A DNA stretch of 64,000 nt, from contig JAEETH010000002.1 in assembly GCA_016290215.1 (NCBI GenBank), positions 1 through 64,000 of the forward strand, given 5' to 3'. The notes below the pieces were generated by a model, which saw only the letters and a list, made by a program, of their open reading frames with translations, did no database searches and was not told the origin of the DNA. Origin of the DNA: Bacteroidales bacterium. Its GTDB lineage: Bacteria; Bacteroidota; Bacteroidia; Bacteroidales; F082. The translations under genes were made by a program, and so were the position numbers. This document shows positions 51,104 through 58,619 of this stretch, one piece after another. Position 1 is the first letter of the stretch; every line of letters begins with the position of its first letter.

Positions 51104-52396
51104 CTATTTTTCAGAAATCGAATATTCCTCTTCGGAGCGTTTCCGCTCGGTCTCCACATATTCCTCGTAAGCCTTGATAATCAGCTTATTATTCTTAACC
51201 TCCACCTCCATATCCCGAATCAGCACACTCTGTTCTTCGATTTTATTTCTAAGCACTTCGATTCTTTGCTGATAGTCTTCATTAACCTCCTGATAGGACT
51301 TGATATGTTTCTTCAGGTCTTCGATGACGATTTCGCGGCGACGGTTGGCAATTTCAGAATCACTCGTTCTGTCGGCACTGCGACGGATGCCAGAATTCAG
51401 GTCGTTGCCTGCCAAAATCAAGATGGCTACCACCCAAATCCAAAGCAATAGGATGATGAGCGTACCGATGGAGCCATAAAGCATATTGTAACGTGAGAAG
51501 TTGGAGATGTATACGTTGAACCCCACGGTTCCCAAGACAAACAAGGTGGTGGCAAGAATGGTACCCGGACTGAAGATAACAAAATCGCGGTAGAGTTTCT
51601 CTCCGTGCGGCCCTGTCCGTTTTCGCTCGACACGGTAATGTTCCTTGAACTTGACGTTGCCGAAATAATATAGCAACGCAATGCCGAAGCTCAAGGCGAA
51701 AACGCCGATTACCCATCGTAGCACGCTAAACAGGAAGAAAGCGAAAGAGCCTCCTTCCAAAATTTCGTTCGTAACAAGATATTTCAACACCGTACCACCC
51801 AACGAAATCAGCAACACCGAAATGACAACCAGCGCACCCAAGACAATCAGCATGATGATGGCGAAAAGGCGTTGCGTCAGCCAACCTTTCAAATCCAGTC
51901 CCTTGTCAGTCAGGAAGTTGGCATAAACATTGCGAAAACCGTTGAAGACCGCCACGATGCCGTTGGATCCGAAAACCAAGCACATGATAATACTGATGGA
52001 GAGCAACCCGTCATGAGATTGGGTCATGATGCCGTCGATGGTTTCCTTCACATAATCCATTGTCCCAGAGGGGACGAGAAAGTCATCCAAAGCCATCATC
52101 ACACGCTCGTAGAGGTTCGGGATAGGGATGTAAGGCATCAACGTGAAGAAAAACAAAATCAGAGGGAACAATGCCACGAAGAAGTTGAATGCCACGCCAG
52201 CGGCGCGGTCGACAGTGCGGCCCTTGGTGAACAGTTTGAAAAAATCAATCAACACGTCTATAAGGGGCGATTTCGTCCCAGGGAAACGCACGATACGCAG
52301 GAAGTTGTCGTCACGGTTGTACCACACCTTTGCAGCGTCCACCTTGGCCTTGACCCACAGTTCCAATTTGCTGTCTTTCTTTTCTTTACTCACCAT
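51104..52396 (-). CDS. YihY/BrkB family membrane protein
   Basis: A 430-residue protein of the YihY family (older name 'ribonuclease BN'): FTKGRTVDRAAGVAFNFFVALFPLILFFF, a run of six helices, and the motif GSIGTLIILLLWIWVVAILILAGNDLN read across residues 325-351. The C-terminal about 70 residues form a charged coiled coil (EDLKKHIKSYQEVNEDYQQR), longer than in E. coli YihY. Function is unproven. First gene of the pair with the flippase. Confidence 0.9.
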   Translation of the reverse strand: MVSKEKKDSKLELWVKAKVDAAKVWYNRDDNFLRIVRFPGTKSPLIDVLIDFFKLFTKGRTVDRAAGVAFNFFVALFPLILFFFTLMPYIPIPNLYERVMMALDDFLVPSGTMDYVKETIDGIMTQSHDGLLSISIIMCLVFGSNGIVAVFNGFRNVYANFLTDKGLDLKGWLTQRLFAIIMLIVLGALVVISVLLISLGGTVLKYLVTNEILEGGSFAFFLFSVLRWVIGVFALSFGIALLYYFGNVKFKEHYRVERKRTGPHGEKLYRDFVIFSPGTILATTLFVLGTVGFNVYISNFSRYNMLYGSIGTLIILLLWIWVVAILILAGNDLNSGIRRSADRTSDSEIANRRREIVIEDLKKHIKSYQEVNEDYQQRIEVLRNKIEEQSVLIRDMEVEVKNNKLIIKAYEEYVETERKRSEEEYSISEK

Positions 52397-52443
52397 GATA
52401 AGTAGACTGGTAGTTTTAGTTTACATATTGGACGAGTGACTAG

Positions 52444-52502
52444 GAGACGCGAGACGCGAGACAATTTATTTTGTCCCGTGTCCCAAAGTCCCGTGTCCCG
52501 CA
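52444..52502. repeat. 7-bp tandem array between yihY and rseC-like gene
   Basis: Units GAGACGC, then GTCCCGT/GTCCCAAA/GTCCCGT/GTCCCGC. The middle GACAATTTATTTTGTC can form a hairpin. The same words (TCCCGCG, TCCCATG) occur in the array at 55548-55614. Confidence 0.75.
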
Positions 52503-52568
52503 TCAAAAAACATGTAGTTTATTATTGATTACTTACTTAGGAGATTTCAACGTGCAAAAATACGGGTT

Positions 52569-52600
52569 TTTGACACAATAGCGAAATATTTGTAGTTTTG
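52569..52600 (+). promoter_or_regulatory. Promoter of the rseC-like gene
   Basis: TTTG (52569-52572), 20 bp, TAGTTTTG (52593-52600): a full match to the Bacteroidota consensus, 55 bp before the start codon. Confidence 0.75.
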
Positions 52601-52654
52601 CATTTCAAAAAAGAAGATACAACCGAGTCATAATCTCTCAAACAACACCTCATC

Positions 52655-53071
52655 ATGAACACCCAAGAAACCATCTCCCACGAGGGCATCGTCACCAAAA
52701 TCACCGACGACGAGCTGGAAATCAAGATACTGGCACAGAGTGCCTGCGCTGCCTGTCATGCCAAGAGTGCCTGCGGCATGGGCGAGCAAGCCGAAAAAAT
52801 CCTCACCGTGCCGCGTCCCAAAGACAAAGACTTCACCCTCAACCAAAAAGTGAACGTGAAAATGGCCATCGGTCAAGGCAACAAGGCGGCGGTCTTGGCC
52901 TATCTCATCCCTATCCTAGTGTTGTTGGCCGTGCTTTTCGTCTGCCTCGGACTTGGCGTGAGCGAAGGCTTGTCGGCCCTCATCAGCATCGTTGCGCTTG
53001 TACCTTATTATATAATCCTCTATCTGAAGCGCGACAAATTAAAAAAGCAATTTTTATATATTATTGAATAA
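52655..53071 (+). CDS. rseC: RseC/MucC-like SoxR-reducing system protein
   Basis: A 138-residue membrane protein with an N-terminal cytoplasmic part holding four cysteines (SACAACHAKSACGMG) and two membrane helices (AVLAYLIPILVLLAVLFVCL and the next). RseC family proteins accompany the Rnf/Rsx complex, where they help to reduce SoxR in enterobacteria. Here it lies 180 bp upstream of rnfB with its own promoter, the standard Bacteroidota arrangement. No SoxR gene is in the window. Confidence 0.9.
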   Translation: MNTQETISHEGIVTKITDDELEIKILAQSACAACHAKSACGMGEQAEKILTVPRPKDKDFTLNQKVNVKMAIGQGNKAAVLAYLIPILVLLAVLFVCLGLGVSEGLSALISIVALVPYYIILYLKRDKLKKQFLYIIE

Positions 53072-53098
53072 TAATTTATTATACAACATTTTAAATTT

Positions 53099-53115
53099 TT
53101 ATACAATCTGTATAA
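53099..53115. promoter_or_regulatory. Perfect inverted repeat upstream of the rnf promoter
   Basis: TTATACAATCTGTATAA has 7-bp arms around ATC and lies 64 bp upstream of the rnf TTTG element, a possible activator site. A second, weaker palindrome with TGCAT and ATGCA ends follows at about 53123-53141. Confidence 0.45.
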
Positions 53116-53178
53116 TGTAAATTGCATAATTTTGTAATGCATTTAGAACCTGAGTTCCAAAATTTCCAAAAAAAATCC

Positions 53179-53209
53179 TTTGTCGAAAAAAGGAGTTTCC
53201 GTATTTTTG
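53179..53209 (+). promoter_or_regulatory. Promoter of the rnf operon
   Basis: TTTG (53179-53182), 19 bp, TATTTTTG (53202-53209), 41 bp before rnfB. Full match to the Bacteroidota consensus. Confidence 0.8.
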
Positions 53210-53250
53210 CAGGTTTAAAATCGAAAACAAACTCAAAATTCTATCATTAA

Positions 53251-54195
53251 ATGAGTAACACTTTATTTATTTCCCTTGCGGTTCTCGGAATCTTGGGCGG
53301 CGTTTTGGCCGTGGTTCTGTACTTTGTGGCACAGAAGTTCAAGGTGGAAGAGAACCCTTTGATTGATGAAGCGGAGGCCTGTTTGCCCGGCGCCAACTGC
53401 GGTGGCTGCGGCTTTGCGGGCTGCCGTGCCTTGGCCGAGGCTTGTGTGAAGCAAGCCGCCGAAAAAGGCAACATCGACGGCCTTGCCTGCCCTGGCACCG
53501 ACATGAACAAGGTGGCCGCAGTGTTGGGCCTTACCGCTGGCACTTTCGAGCCTAAAATCGCCGTGGTGCGCTGCAATGGCAGTTGCCAGAACTCGCCCGC
53601 CAAGGTGCACTACGAAGGTGCCGACATCTGTGCTTTCGCCAACACGCTTTATGCGGGCGAAGGTGGCTGTTCGAAAGGCTGTCTCGGCCTCGGCGACTGC
53701 GTGAAGAAGTGCAACTTCAACGCGCTGCACATCGACGAGGAAACGGGCTTGCCCGTCGTCGACCCCGACAAGTGCGTGGGTTGCGGCGTATGCGCCCGCA
53801 CCTGCCCGCGTGGCATCATCGAGATTCGTCCGCGTGGCAAGAAAGACCGCCGTGTCTACGTGTGCTGCTCCAACACCGACAAAGGTGCCTTGGTCGTCAA
53901 GAACTGCTCGGTGGGCTGCATCGGCTGCCAGAAGTGCTTGAAGGAATGCCCCTTCGAGGCCATCGAGATGCGCGGCAACCTCGCCTACATCGACCCGGCC
54001 AAGTGTAAGGCCTGTGGTAAGTGCGCCAAGGTGTGTCCGCGCGGCAGCATCCACGCCGTCAACTTCCCTACACCCAAGCCTGAAGCACCTGCCCTGCAAG
54101 GTGCCGAGCCCGCAGTGAAGCCTCAGCCGAAACCTGAAGCACAGCCTGTTGAAGTGAAAACCGAAGTCAAACCCGAAAACACCGTCACAGCATGA
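53251..54195 (+). CDS. rnfB: Rnf complex subunit B
   Basis: Iron-sulphur subunit of the Rnf complex, which couples electron flow between ferredoxin and NAD+ to Na+ or H+ transport. The 314-residue protein has an N-terminal membrane helix, the cysteine-rich GANCGGCGFAGCRALAEACV domain, and two to three ferredoxin-type clusters (CVGCGVCARTCP, CIGCQKCLKECP, CKACGKCAKVCP). The C-terminus is a Pro/Glu/Lys-rich tail. It overlaps rnfC by 4 bp (ATGA). Confidence 0.96.
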   Translation: MSNTLFISLAVLGILGGVLAVVLYFVAQKFKVEENPLIDEAEACLPGANCGGCGFAGCRALAEACVKQAAEKGNIDGLACPGTDMNKVAAVLGLTAGTFEPKIAVVRCNGSCQNSPAKVHYEGADICAFANTLYAGEGGCSKGCLGLGDCVKKCNFNALHIDEETGLPVVDPDKCVGCGVCARTCPRGIIEIRPRGKKDRRVYVCCSNTDKGALVVKNCSVGCIGCQKCLKECPFEAIEMRGNLAYIDPAKCKACGKCAKVCPRGSIHAVNFPTPKPEAPALQGAEPAVKPQPKPEAQPVEVKTEVKPENTVTA

Positions 54196-55544
54196 ACCCG
54201 ATAAAGACTTTCCTCAAGGGTGGCGTGCATCCGGAAGAGAACAAGCTTTCGGCTGACCTGCCCATACAAGACTTTCCGATGCCCAAGCAAATCATCGTCC
54301 CGTTGGGACAATGCCTTGGCGCACCGGCTGACTGCATCGTCAACAAAGGCGACCATGTGCTGACGGGTCAACTCATCGGCACGGCCAAGGGCTTCATCTC
54401 GGCCAACGTCCACTCACCCGCCACAGGCACCGTCGCCAAGATCGACGTAGTGATGGACCACACGGGATACTACAAGCCCGCCGTCTTCATCGACGTGGAA
54501 CCCGACCAATGGGCCGAGGGCATCATCGAGACCGATAAACTGCTCACCGACATCAAGTTGGACTCCAAGCAGATTATCGACAAGGTGAAGGAATGCGGCA
54601 TTGTCGGCATGGGCGGCGCCACCTTCCCCACCCACGTCAAGCTGATGGTGCCTGAAGGCAAAAAAGCCGAATATGTCATTATCAACGCAGCTGAATGCGA
54701 GCCTTACCTGACCTGCGACTACCGCCTCCTTTTGGAGAAGACGCAAGAGTTCCTCATGGGTGTCAAAATCCTGATGAAAGCCGTCAACACCGACAAGGGC
54801 ATCATCGGCATCGAGACCAACAAGATGAAAGCCATCGAACTTTTGGACAAGACCATTAACGAACATAAAGACCTTTACGCTGGCATCGAGGTGCAACCTT
54901 TGAAGACCAAATACCCGCAGGGCGGTGAGAAGCAAATCATCAAAGCCATCACGGGACGCGAGGTGCCGTCGGGCAAGCTGCCCATCGAAACGGGTTGTGT
55001 CGTGGTCAACGTGGCTTCGACCTATGCCGTCTACGAGGCCGTTCAAAAGAACAAGCCCTTGATTGAGCGTATCGTCACCGTCACGGGCAAGTCGGTCAAG
55101 AAACCTGGCAACTTCCGTGTGCGTTTCGGCACGCCCGCCGACCTCCTCATCGAGGCCGCTGGTGGTCTGCCCGAAGGCATCACTGATGTCATCAACGGCG
55201 GCCCTATGATGGGTAAGTCGGTGTCGGTCACCAACTTCCCCTGCATCAAAGGCACGTCGGGCATCTTGCTGATGACCCTCAACGAGGCACAAGACCGTCG
55301 TCAGACCAACTGCATCCGCTGTGGTCGTTGCGCCATAGCCTGCCCCATGGGCTTGCAGCCGTTCCTGCTCCACAAATTAGCCAAGCAGAACAACTTCGAC
55401 GAGACCGAGAGCAACCACATCATGGACTGCATCGAATGCGGTTCCTGCGAGTTCACCTGTCCCGCCAACATCCCGCTGCTCGACTACATCCGTTACGGCA
55501 AGGCCAAGACGGGGGCCATCATCCGTGCGCGTAATCAGAAATAA
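54192..55544 (+). CDS. rnfC: Rnf complex subunit C
   Basis: Peripheral NADH/FMN subunit of Rnf. The 450-residue protein has an N-terminal barrel-like domain (HPEENKLSADLP), the NADH/FMN-binding fold (IVGMGGATFPTHVK, AAECEPYLTCDYRLL), and two 4Fe-4S motifs CIRCGRCAIACP and CIECGSCEFTCP. It lacks the long C-terminal Ala-rich extension of E. coli RsxC. A 101-bp gap holding a tandem array separates it from rnfD. Confidence 0.97.
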   Translation: MNPIKTFLKGGVHPEENKLSADLPIQDFPMPKQIIVPLGQCLGAPADCIVNKGDHVLTGQLIGTAKGFISANVHSPATGTVAKIDVVMDHTGYYKPAVFIDVEPDQWAEGIIETDKLLTDIKLDSKQIIDKVKECGIVGMGGATFPTHVKLMVPEGKKAEYVIINAAECEPYLTCDYRLLLEKTQEFLMGVKILMKAVNTDKGIIGIETNKMKAIELLDKTINEHKDLYAGIEVQPLKTKYPQGGEKQIIKAITGREVPSGKLPIETGCVVVNVASTYAVYEAVQKNKPLIERIVTVTGKSVKKPGNFRVRFGTPADLLIEAAGGLPEGITDVINGGPMMGKSVSVTNFPCIKGTSGILLMTLNEAQDRRQTNCIRCGRCAIACPMGLQPFLLHKLAKQNNFDETESNHIMDCIECGSCEFTCPANIPLLDYIRYGKAKTGAIIRARNQK

Positions 55545-55547
55545 TTT

Positions 55548-55614
55548 GAATGTGGAATGCGGAATGCAGAATGCGGAATGAGTCCCGCGTCCCATGTCCC
55601 GCAGTCCCGAGTCA
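55548..55614. repeat. 7-bp tandem array inside the rnf operon
   Basis: Five GAATGNG-type units are followed by four TCCCGCG-type units, then A/T-rich CAATTCAAC words up to rnfD. All other gaps in the operon are overlaps or under 6 bp, so the array looks inserted. Confidence 0.8.
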
Positions 55615-55645
55615 ATTAAACGATTAAACAATCAACAATTCAACA

Positions 55646-56641
55646 ATGAATAAGTATACAATATCCGGTTCGCCGCATGTGCATTCGACGGAAAACACGA
55701 GGAAGATCATGTACCGTGTGCTCCTCGCCTTGGTTCCCGCCTTGCTTGTGGCCATTTACTATTTCGGCTGGTATGCCCTTCGCCTGACCGTCATCTCGGT
55801 GGGTGCTTGCATGCTGACGGAATGGCTCATTCAGAAATTCCTCATCAAGGGGCCTTTGACCATCAACGACGGCTCGGCCGCGCTGACGGGTCTGCTCCTC
55901 GCCTTCAACGTGCCCGCCAACCTTCCCATTTGGATGGTCATCGTGGGTGCCGTGGTTGCCATCGGCATCGGCAAGATGGCCTTCGGCGGCTTGGGCAAGA
56001 ACCCCTTCAACCCTGCTTTGGTAGGCCGTGTCTTCATGCTCGTGTCGTTCCCGACCGCCATGACCACTTGGCCGCAGGCCCAGACCATCTTTGACAAAGG
56101 CTTCTTCGCCGACGCCGTCACGGGTCCCACCCCGCTCGGCATCCTGAAAGAAGCCGGCGTTGGCTCGTTGGCCGAAGCGGGCGACATGCAGTTCTTGGAC
56201 ATGGTGCTGGGCAACCGTGGCGGTGCCTTCGGTGAAGTCTGCGCCATCGCCCTGCTGCTCGGCGCCATCTACCTCATCTGCCGTAAGGTCATCGACATCT
56301 GGACGCCGCTGAGCATCCTGCTCACCGTGTTCGTCTTCACGGGCATCTGCTACCTCGTCGACCCGACGCAATACATCGCCCCGACGTACCATCTCGTCTA
56401 CGGCGGTCTCATCCTCGGTGCCTTCTTCATGGCTACCGACATGGTGACCTCGCCGATGACCATCCAAGGCAAACTCCTCTTCGGCTTCGGCATCGGTGTC
56501 ATCACCGTGGTGATACGTCTGTGGGGTGCCTATCCCGAAGGCGTGTCGTTCGCCATCTTGATTATGAATGCTTTAACGCCGCTCATCAACAAGGCCTTCA
56601 AGCCGCAGGTGTTCGGTGTCGTCAAACCCTCTAAAAAGTAA
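55646..56641 (+). CDS. rnfD: Rnf complex subunit D
   Basis: Membrane subunit, 331 residues and about nine to ten helices (SGSPHVHSTENTRKIMYRVLL start; FNVPANLPIWMVIVGAVVAIG). In the family a Thr of the motif (S/T)GAT carries a covalent FMN attached by ApbE. Here the sequence is DAVTGPTPLG (about residues 158-167), with Pro in place of Ala. Other conserved pieces, such as GKNPFNPALVGRVF, are normal. Confidence 0.95.
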   Translation: MNKYTISGSPHVHSTENTRKIMYRVLLALVPALLVAIYYFGWYALRLTVISVGACMLTEWLIQKFLIKGPLTINDGSAALTGLLLAFNVPANLPIWMVIVGAVVAIGIGKMAFGGLGKNPFNPALVGRVFMLVSFPTAMTTWPQAQTIFDKGFFADAVTGPTPLGILKEAGVGSLAEAGDMQFLDMVLGNRGGAFGEVCAIALLLGAIYLICRKVIDIWTPLSILLTVFVFTGICYLVDPTQYIAPTYHLVYGGLILGAFFMATDMVTSPMTIQGKLLFGFGIGVITVVIRLWGAYPEGVSFAILIMNALTPLINKAFKPQVFGVVKPSKK

Positions 56642-56646
56642 TCGCC

Positions 56647-57318
56647 ATGGCAAAGAAACCATCTACATTGATTAATATGCTCGTCGCCCTGCTCGTCATT
56701 GCAGCGGTGTCGGGCGGTGTGCTCGGCTTGGTATATGGTGTGACCAAAGACGCCATCGCCGAGGTCGACCAGAAGAAAAACGAAGCCGCCATCAAAGCCG
56801 TGTTGCCTTTGGAGGATGTCACCTACAAGGCCGACACGCTGAAATACAGCTATGAGGGTGCCGACTTGACCTTCCCCTGCAACCTTGCCTACGATGCCAA
56901 CGGCAACTTCAAAGGTGCCGCTGTCAAGACAAGCGAAGGCGGCTTTGGCGGCAAGATCGACATGATGGTCGGTTTCCTCGCCGACGGCACCATCAAAGGC
57001 ACTTCGGTGTTGTCGCACGCTGAGACCCCTGGTCTCGGTGCCAACATGACCGGCAAGTTCAAGGACCAGTTCGTCGACAAGAACCCCGCATCGTATAAAC
57101 TGACCGTCACCAAAGACGGCGGCGACGTCGACGCCATCACCGCGGCCACCATCACCTCGAGAGCCTTCTCAAAGGCGGTGGACAAGGCTTACCAAGCCTT
57201 CATGGCCAACAAGGCACAATTCATGAACAACGCTCCCGCCAAGGAAGCAGCTCCCGCTGTGGAAGCGGCTCCCGCCGAGGAGAACAATGAAACGGAAGGA
57301 GGAACTGAAAATGAGTAA
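56647..57318 (+). CDS. rnfG: Rnf complex subunit G
   Basis: A 223-residue subunit with one N-terminal membrane helix (INMLVALLVIAAVSGGVLGLVYG) and a periplasmic FMN-binding domain (GGFGGKIDMMVGFLADGTI, SHAETPGLGANM). The flavin motif normally reads (S/T)GAT; here it is DAITAATITS. The C-terminal tail is rich in Ala, Pro and Glu. It overlaps rnfE by 8 bp. Confidence 0.94.
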   Translation: MAKKPSTLINMLVALLVIAAVSGGVLGLVYGVTKDAIAEVDQKKNEAAIKAVLPLEDVTYKADTLKYSYEGADLTFPCNLAYDANGNFKGAAVKTSEGGFGGKIDMMVGFLADGTIKGTSVLSHAETPGLGANMTGKFKDQFVDKNPASYKLTVTKDGGDVDAITAATITSRAFSKAVDKAYQAFMANKAQFMNNAPAKEAAPAVEAAPAEENNETEGGTENE

Positions 57319-57904
57319 CAATTTGCAAACCTTTACCAAAGGCCTCGTCAAAGAAAACCCCATCTTAGTGTTGCTGCTGGGCTGCTGCCCGACCTTGGCA
57401 ACGACCACCAGTGCCATCAACGGCATGTCGATGGGCTTGGCCACCACCTTCGTGCTGGTGCTGTCGAACATCTTCATCTCACTCTTGAAGGGCTTCATCC
57501 CCGACAAGGTGCGTATCCCCTGCTTCATCGTGGTCATCGCCTCCTTCGTGACGGTGGTACAACTCGTCATGCAGGCCTACGTGCCCGACATCTATGAGAC
57601 CCTCGGTCTGTTCATCCCCCTCATCGTGGTGAACTGCATCGTATTAGGTCGCGCTGAGGCTTTCGCCTCGAAGAACCCCGTATGGCCTTCGTTCTTGGAC
57701 GGCCTCGGCATGGGCTTGGGCTTCACCCTCGCCTTGACGCTGTTGGGCTGCATCCGTGAGTTCCTCGGCAGCGGCTCCATCTTCGGCCTCACCATCCTGC
57801 CCGAGACGGCCAACATCCTGGTGTTCATCCTGCCTCCCGGCGCCTTCATCTGCCTCGGCTTCGTTATCGCTATCGTCAACAAACTCAAAAAAGAAAGTCA
57901 CTAA
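57311..57904 (+). CDS. rnfE: Rnf complex subunit E
   Basis: A 197-residue membrane subunit with six helices and the paired Cys/Gly motifs of the RnfA/E fold (LLLGCCPTLATTTSAINGMS; NCIVLGRAEAFASKN). With RnfA it forms the membrane iron-sulphur core. Start at MSNNLQTFTKG, overlapping rnfG; a longer reading from 57287 is less likely. 3 bp from rnfA. Confidence 0.96.
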   Translation: MSNNLQTFTKGLVKENPILVLLLGCCPTLATTTSAINGMSMGLATTFVLVLSNIFISLLKGFIPDKVRIPCFIVVIASFVTVVQLVMQAYVPDIYETLGLFIPLIVVNCIVLGRAEAFASKNPVWPSFLDGLGMGLGFTLALTLLGCIREFLGSGSIFGLTILPETANILVFILPPGAFICLGFVIAIVNKLKKESH

Positions 57905-57907
57905 GCC

Positions 57908-58507
57908 ATGAAATACCTCATCATTATCTTATCGACCATCTTGGTCAACAATGTGATCTTCTCCCAGTTTTTGGGCATCTGCCCCTTCTTGGGCACTTCT
58001 AAGAAGACCTCTACCGCATTGGGCATGGGCGCCGCCGTCATCTTCGTGATGACCTTGGCCACCCTCGTGACATGGCTGACGAACCAGTACATCCTGATTC
58101 CCTTGAAGCTGACCTTCTTGCAGACCATCGCCTTCATCCTCATCATCGCCGCTTTGGTGCAGATGGTGGAGATCATCCTGAAGAAAATCAGTCCGTCGCT
58201 ATACACCGCCTTGGGTGTGTTCCTGCCGCTGATTACGACCAACTGCGCCGTCCTCGGCGTGTCGCTGACCGTGGTCACCAAGGAATTCAACTATGGCGGC
58301 GTGGCCCACATGCTGAGCCTCGGCGAGTCCATTGTCTATGCCGTCGGTATCGCCCTCGGTTTCGCCATGGCCTTGGTCATCTTCGCCGGCATCCGTGAGC
58401 ACATTGACCTGATGGAGCCTCCCAAAGGCATGAAAGGCACGCCTATCGCCCTGATCACCGCTGGCATCCTTGCCTTGGCGTTCATGGGATTTACAGGCAT
58501 CGTATAA
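57908..58507 (+). CDS. rnfA: Rnf complex subunit A
   Basis: A 199-residue membrane subunit with six helices: VNNVIFSQFLGICPFLGTSKK and ITTNCAVLGVSLT carry the Cys that hold the membrane iron-sulphur centre with RnfE. Last gene of the operon, followed by hairpins. Confidence 0.96.
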   Translation: MKYLIIILSTILVNNVIFSQFLGICPFLGTSKKTSTALGMGAAVIFVMTLATLVTWLTNQYILIPLKLTFLQTIAFILIIAALVQMVEIILKKISPSLYTALGVFLPLITTNCAVLGVSLTVVTKEFNYGGVAHMLSLGESIVYAVGIALGFAMALVIFAGIREHIDLMEPPKGMKGTPIALITAGILALAFMGFTGIV

Positions 58508-58511
58508 CGAG

Positions 58512-58604
58512 CCGCACACCGCGGTGTGTTTTGGGACACGGATTTCCCAGAGGAACACAGAGGATTTATTCTCTGCCCTATGTGAGGTCCGTGTCCGTTT
58601 TTTT
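58512..58604 (+). terminator. Two hairpins after rnfA
   Basis: A palindrome CACACCGCGGTGTG followed by TTTT (58515-58532) ends the rnf operon. It is followed by a larger stem, GGACACGGA (58534-58542) with TCCGTGTCC (58588-58596), with a T-run after it. The interior (CAGAGGAACACAGAGG) resembles dispersed ACACAGAG word repeats. Confidence 0.75.
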
Positions 58605-58606
58605 GT

Positions 58607-58614
58607 TATCTTTG
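58607..58614 (+). promoter_or_regulatory. Promoter element of the TPR gene
   Basis: TATCTTTG lies only 5 bp before the chosen ATG, which implies an almost leaderless message. No clear upstream element. Confidence 0.45.
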
Positions 58615-58619
58615 CAGAC

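Noticed and set aside
54414..55373. Long open frame antisense to rnfC
   Set aside because: rnfC is certain; the antisense product is a compositional artefact of GC-rich codons.
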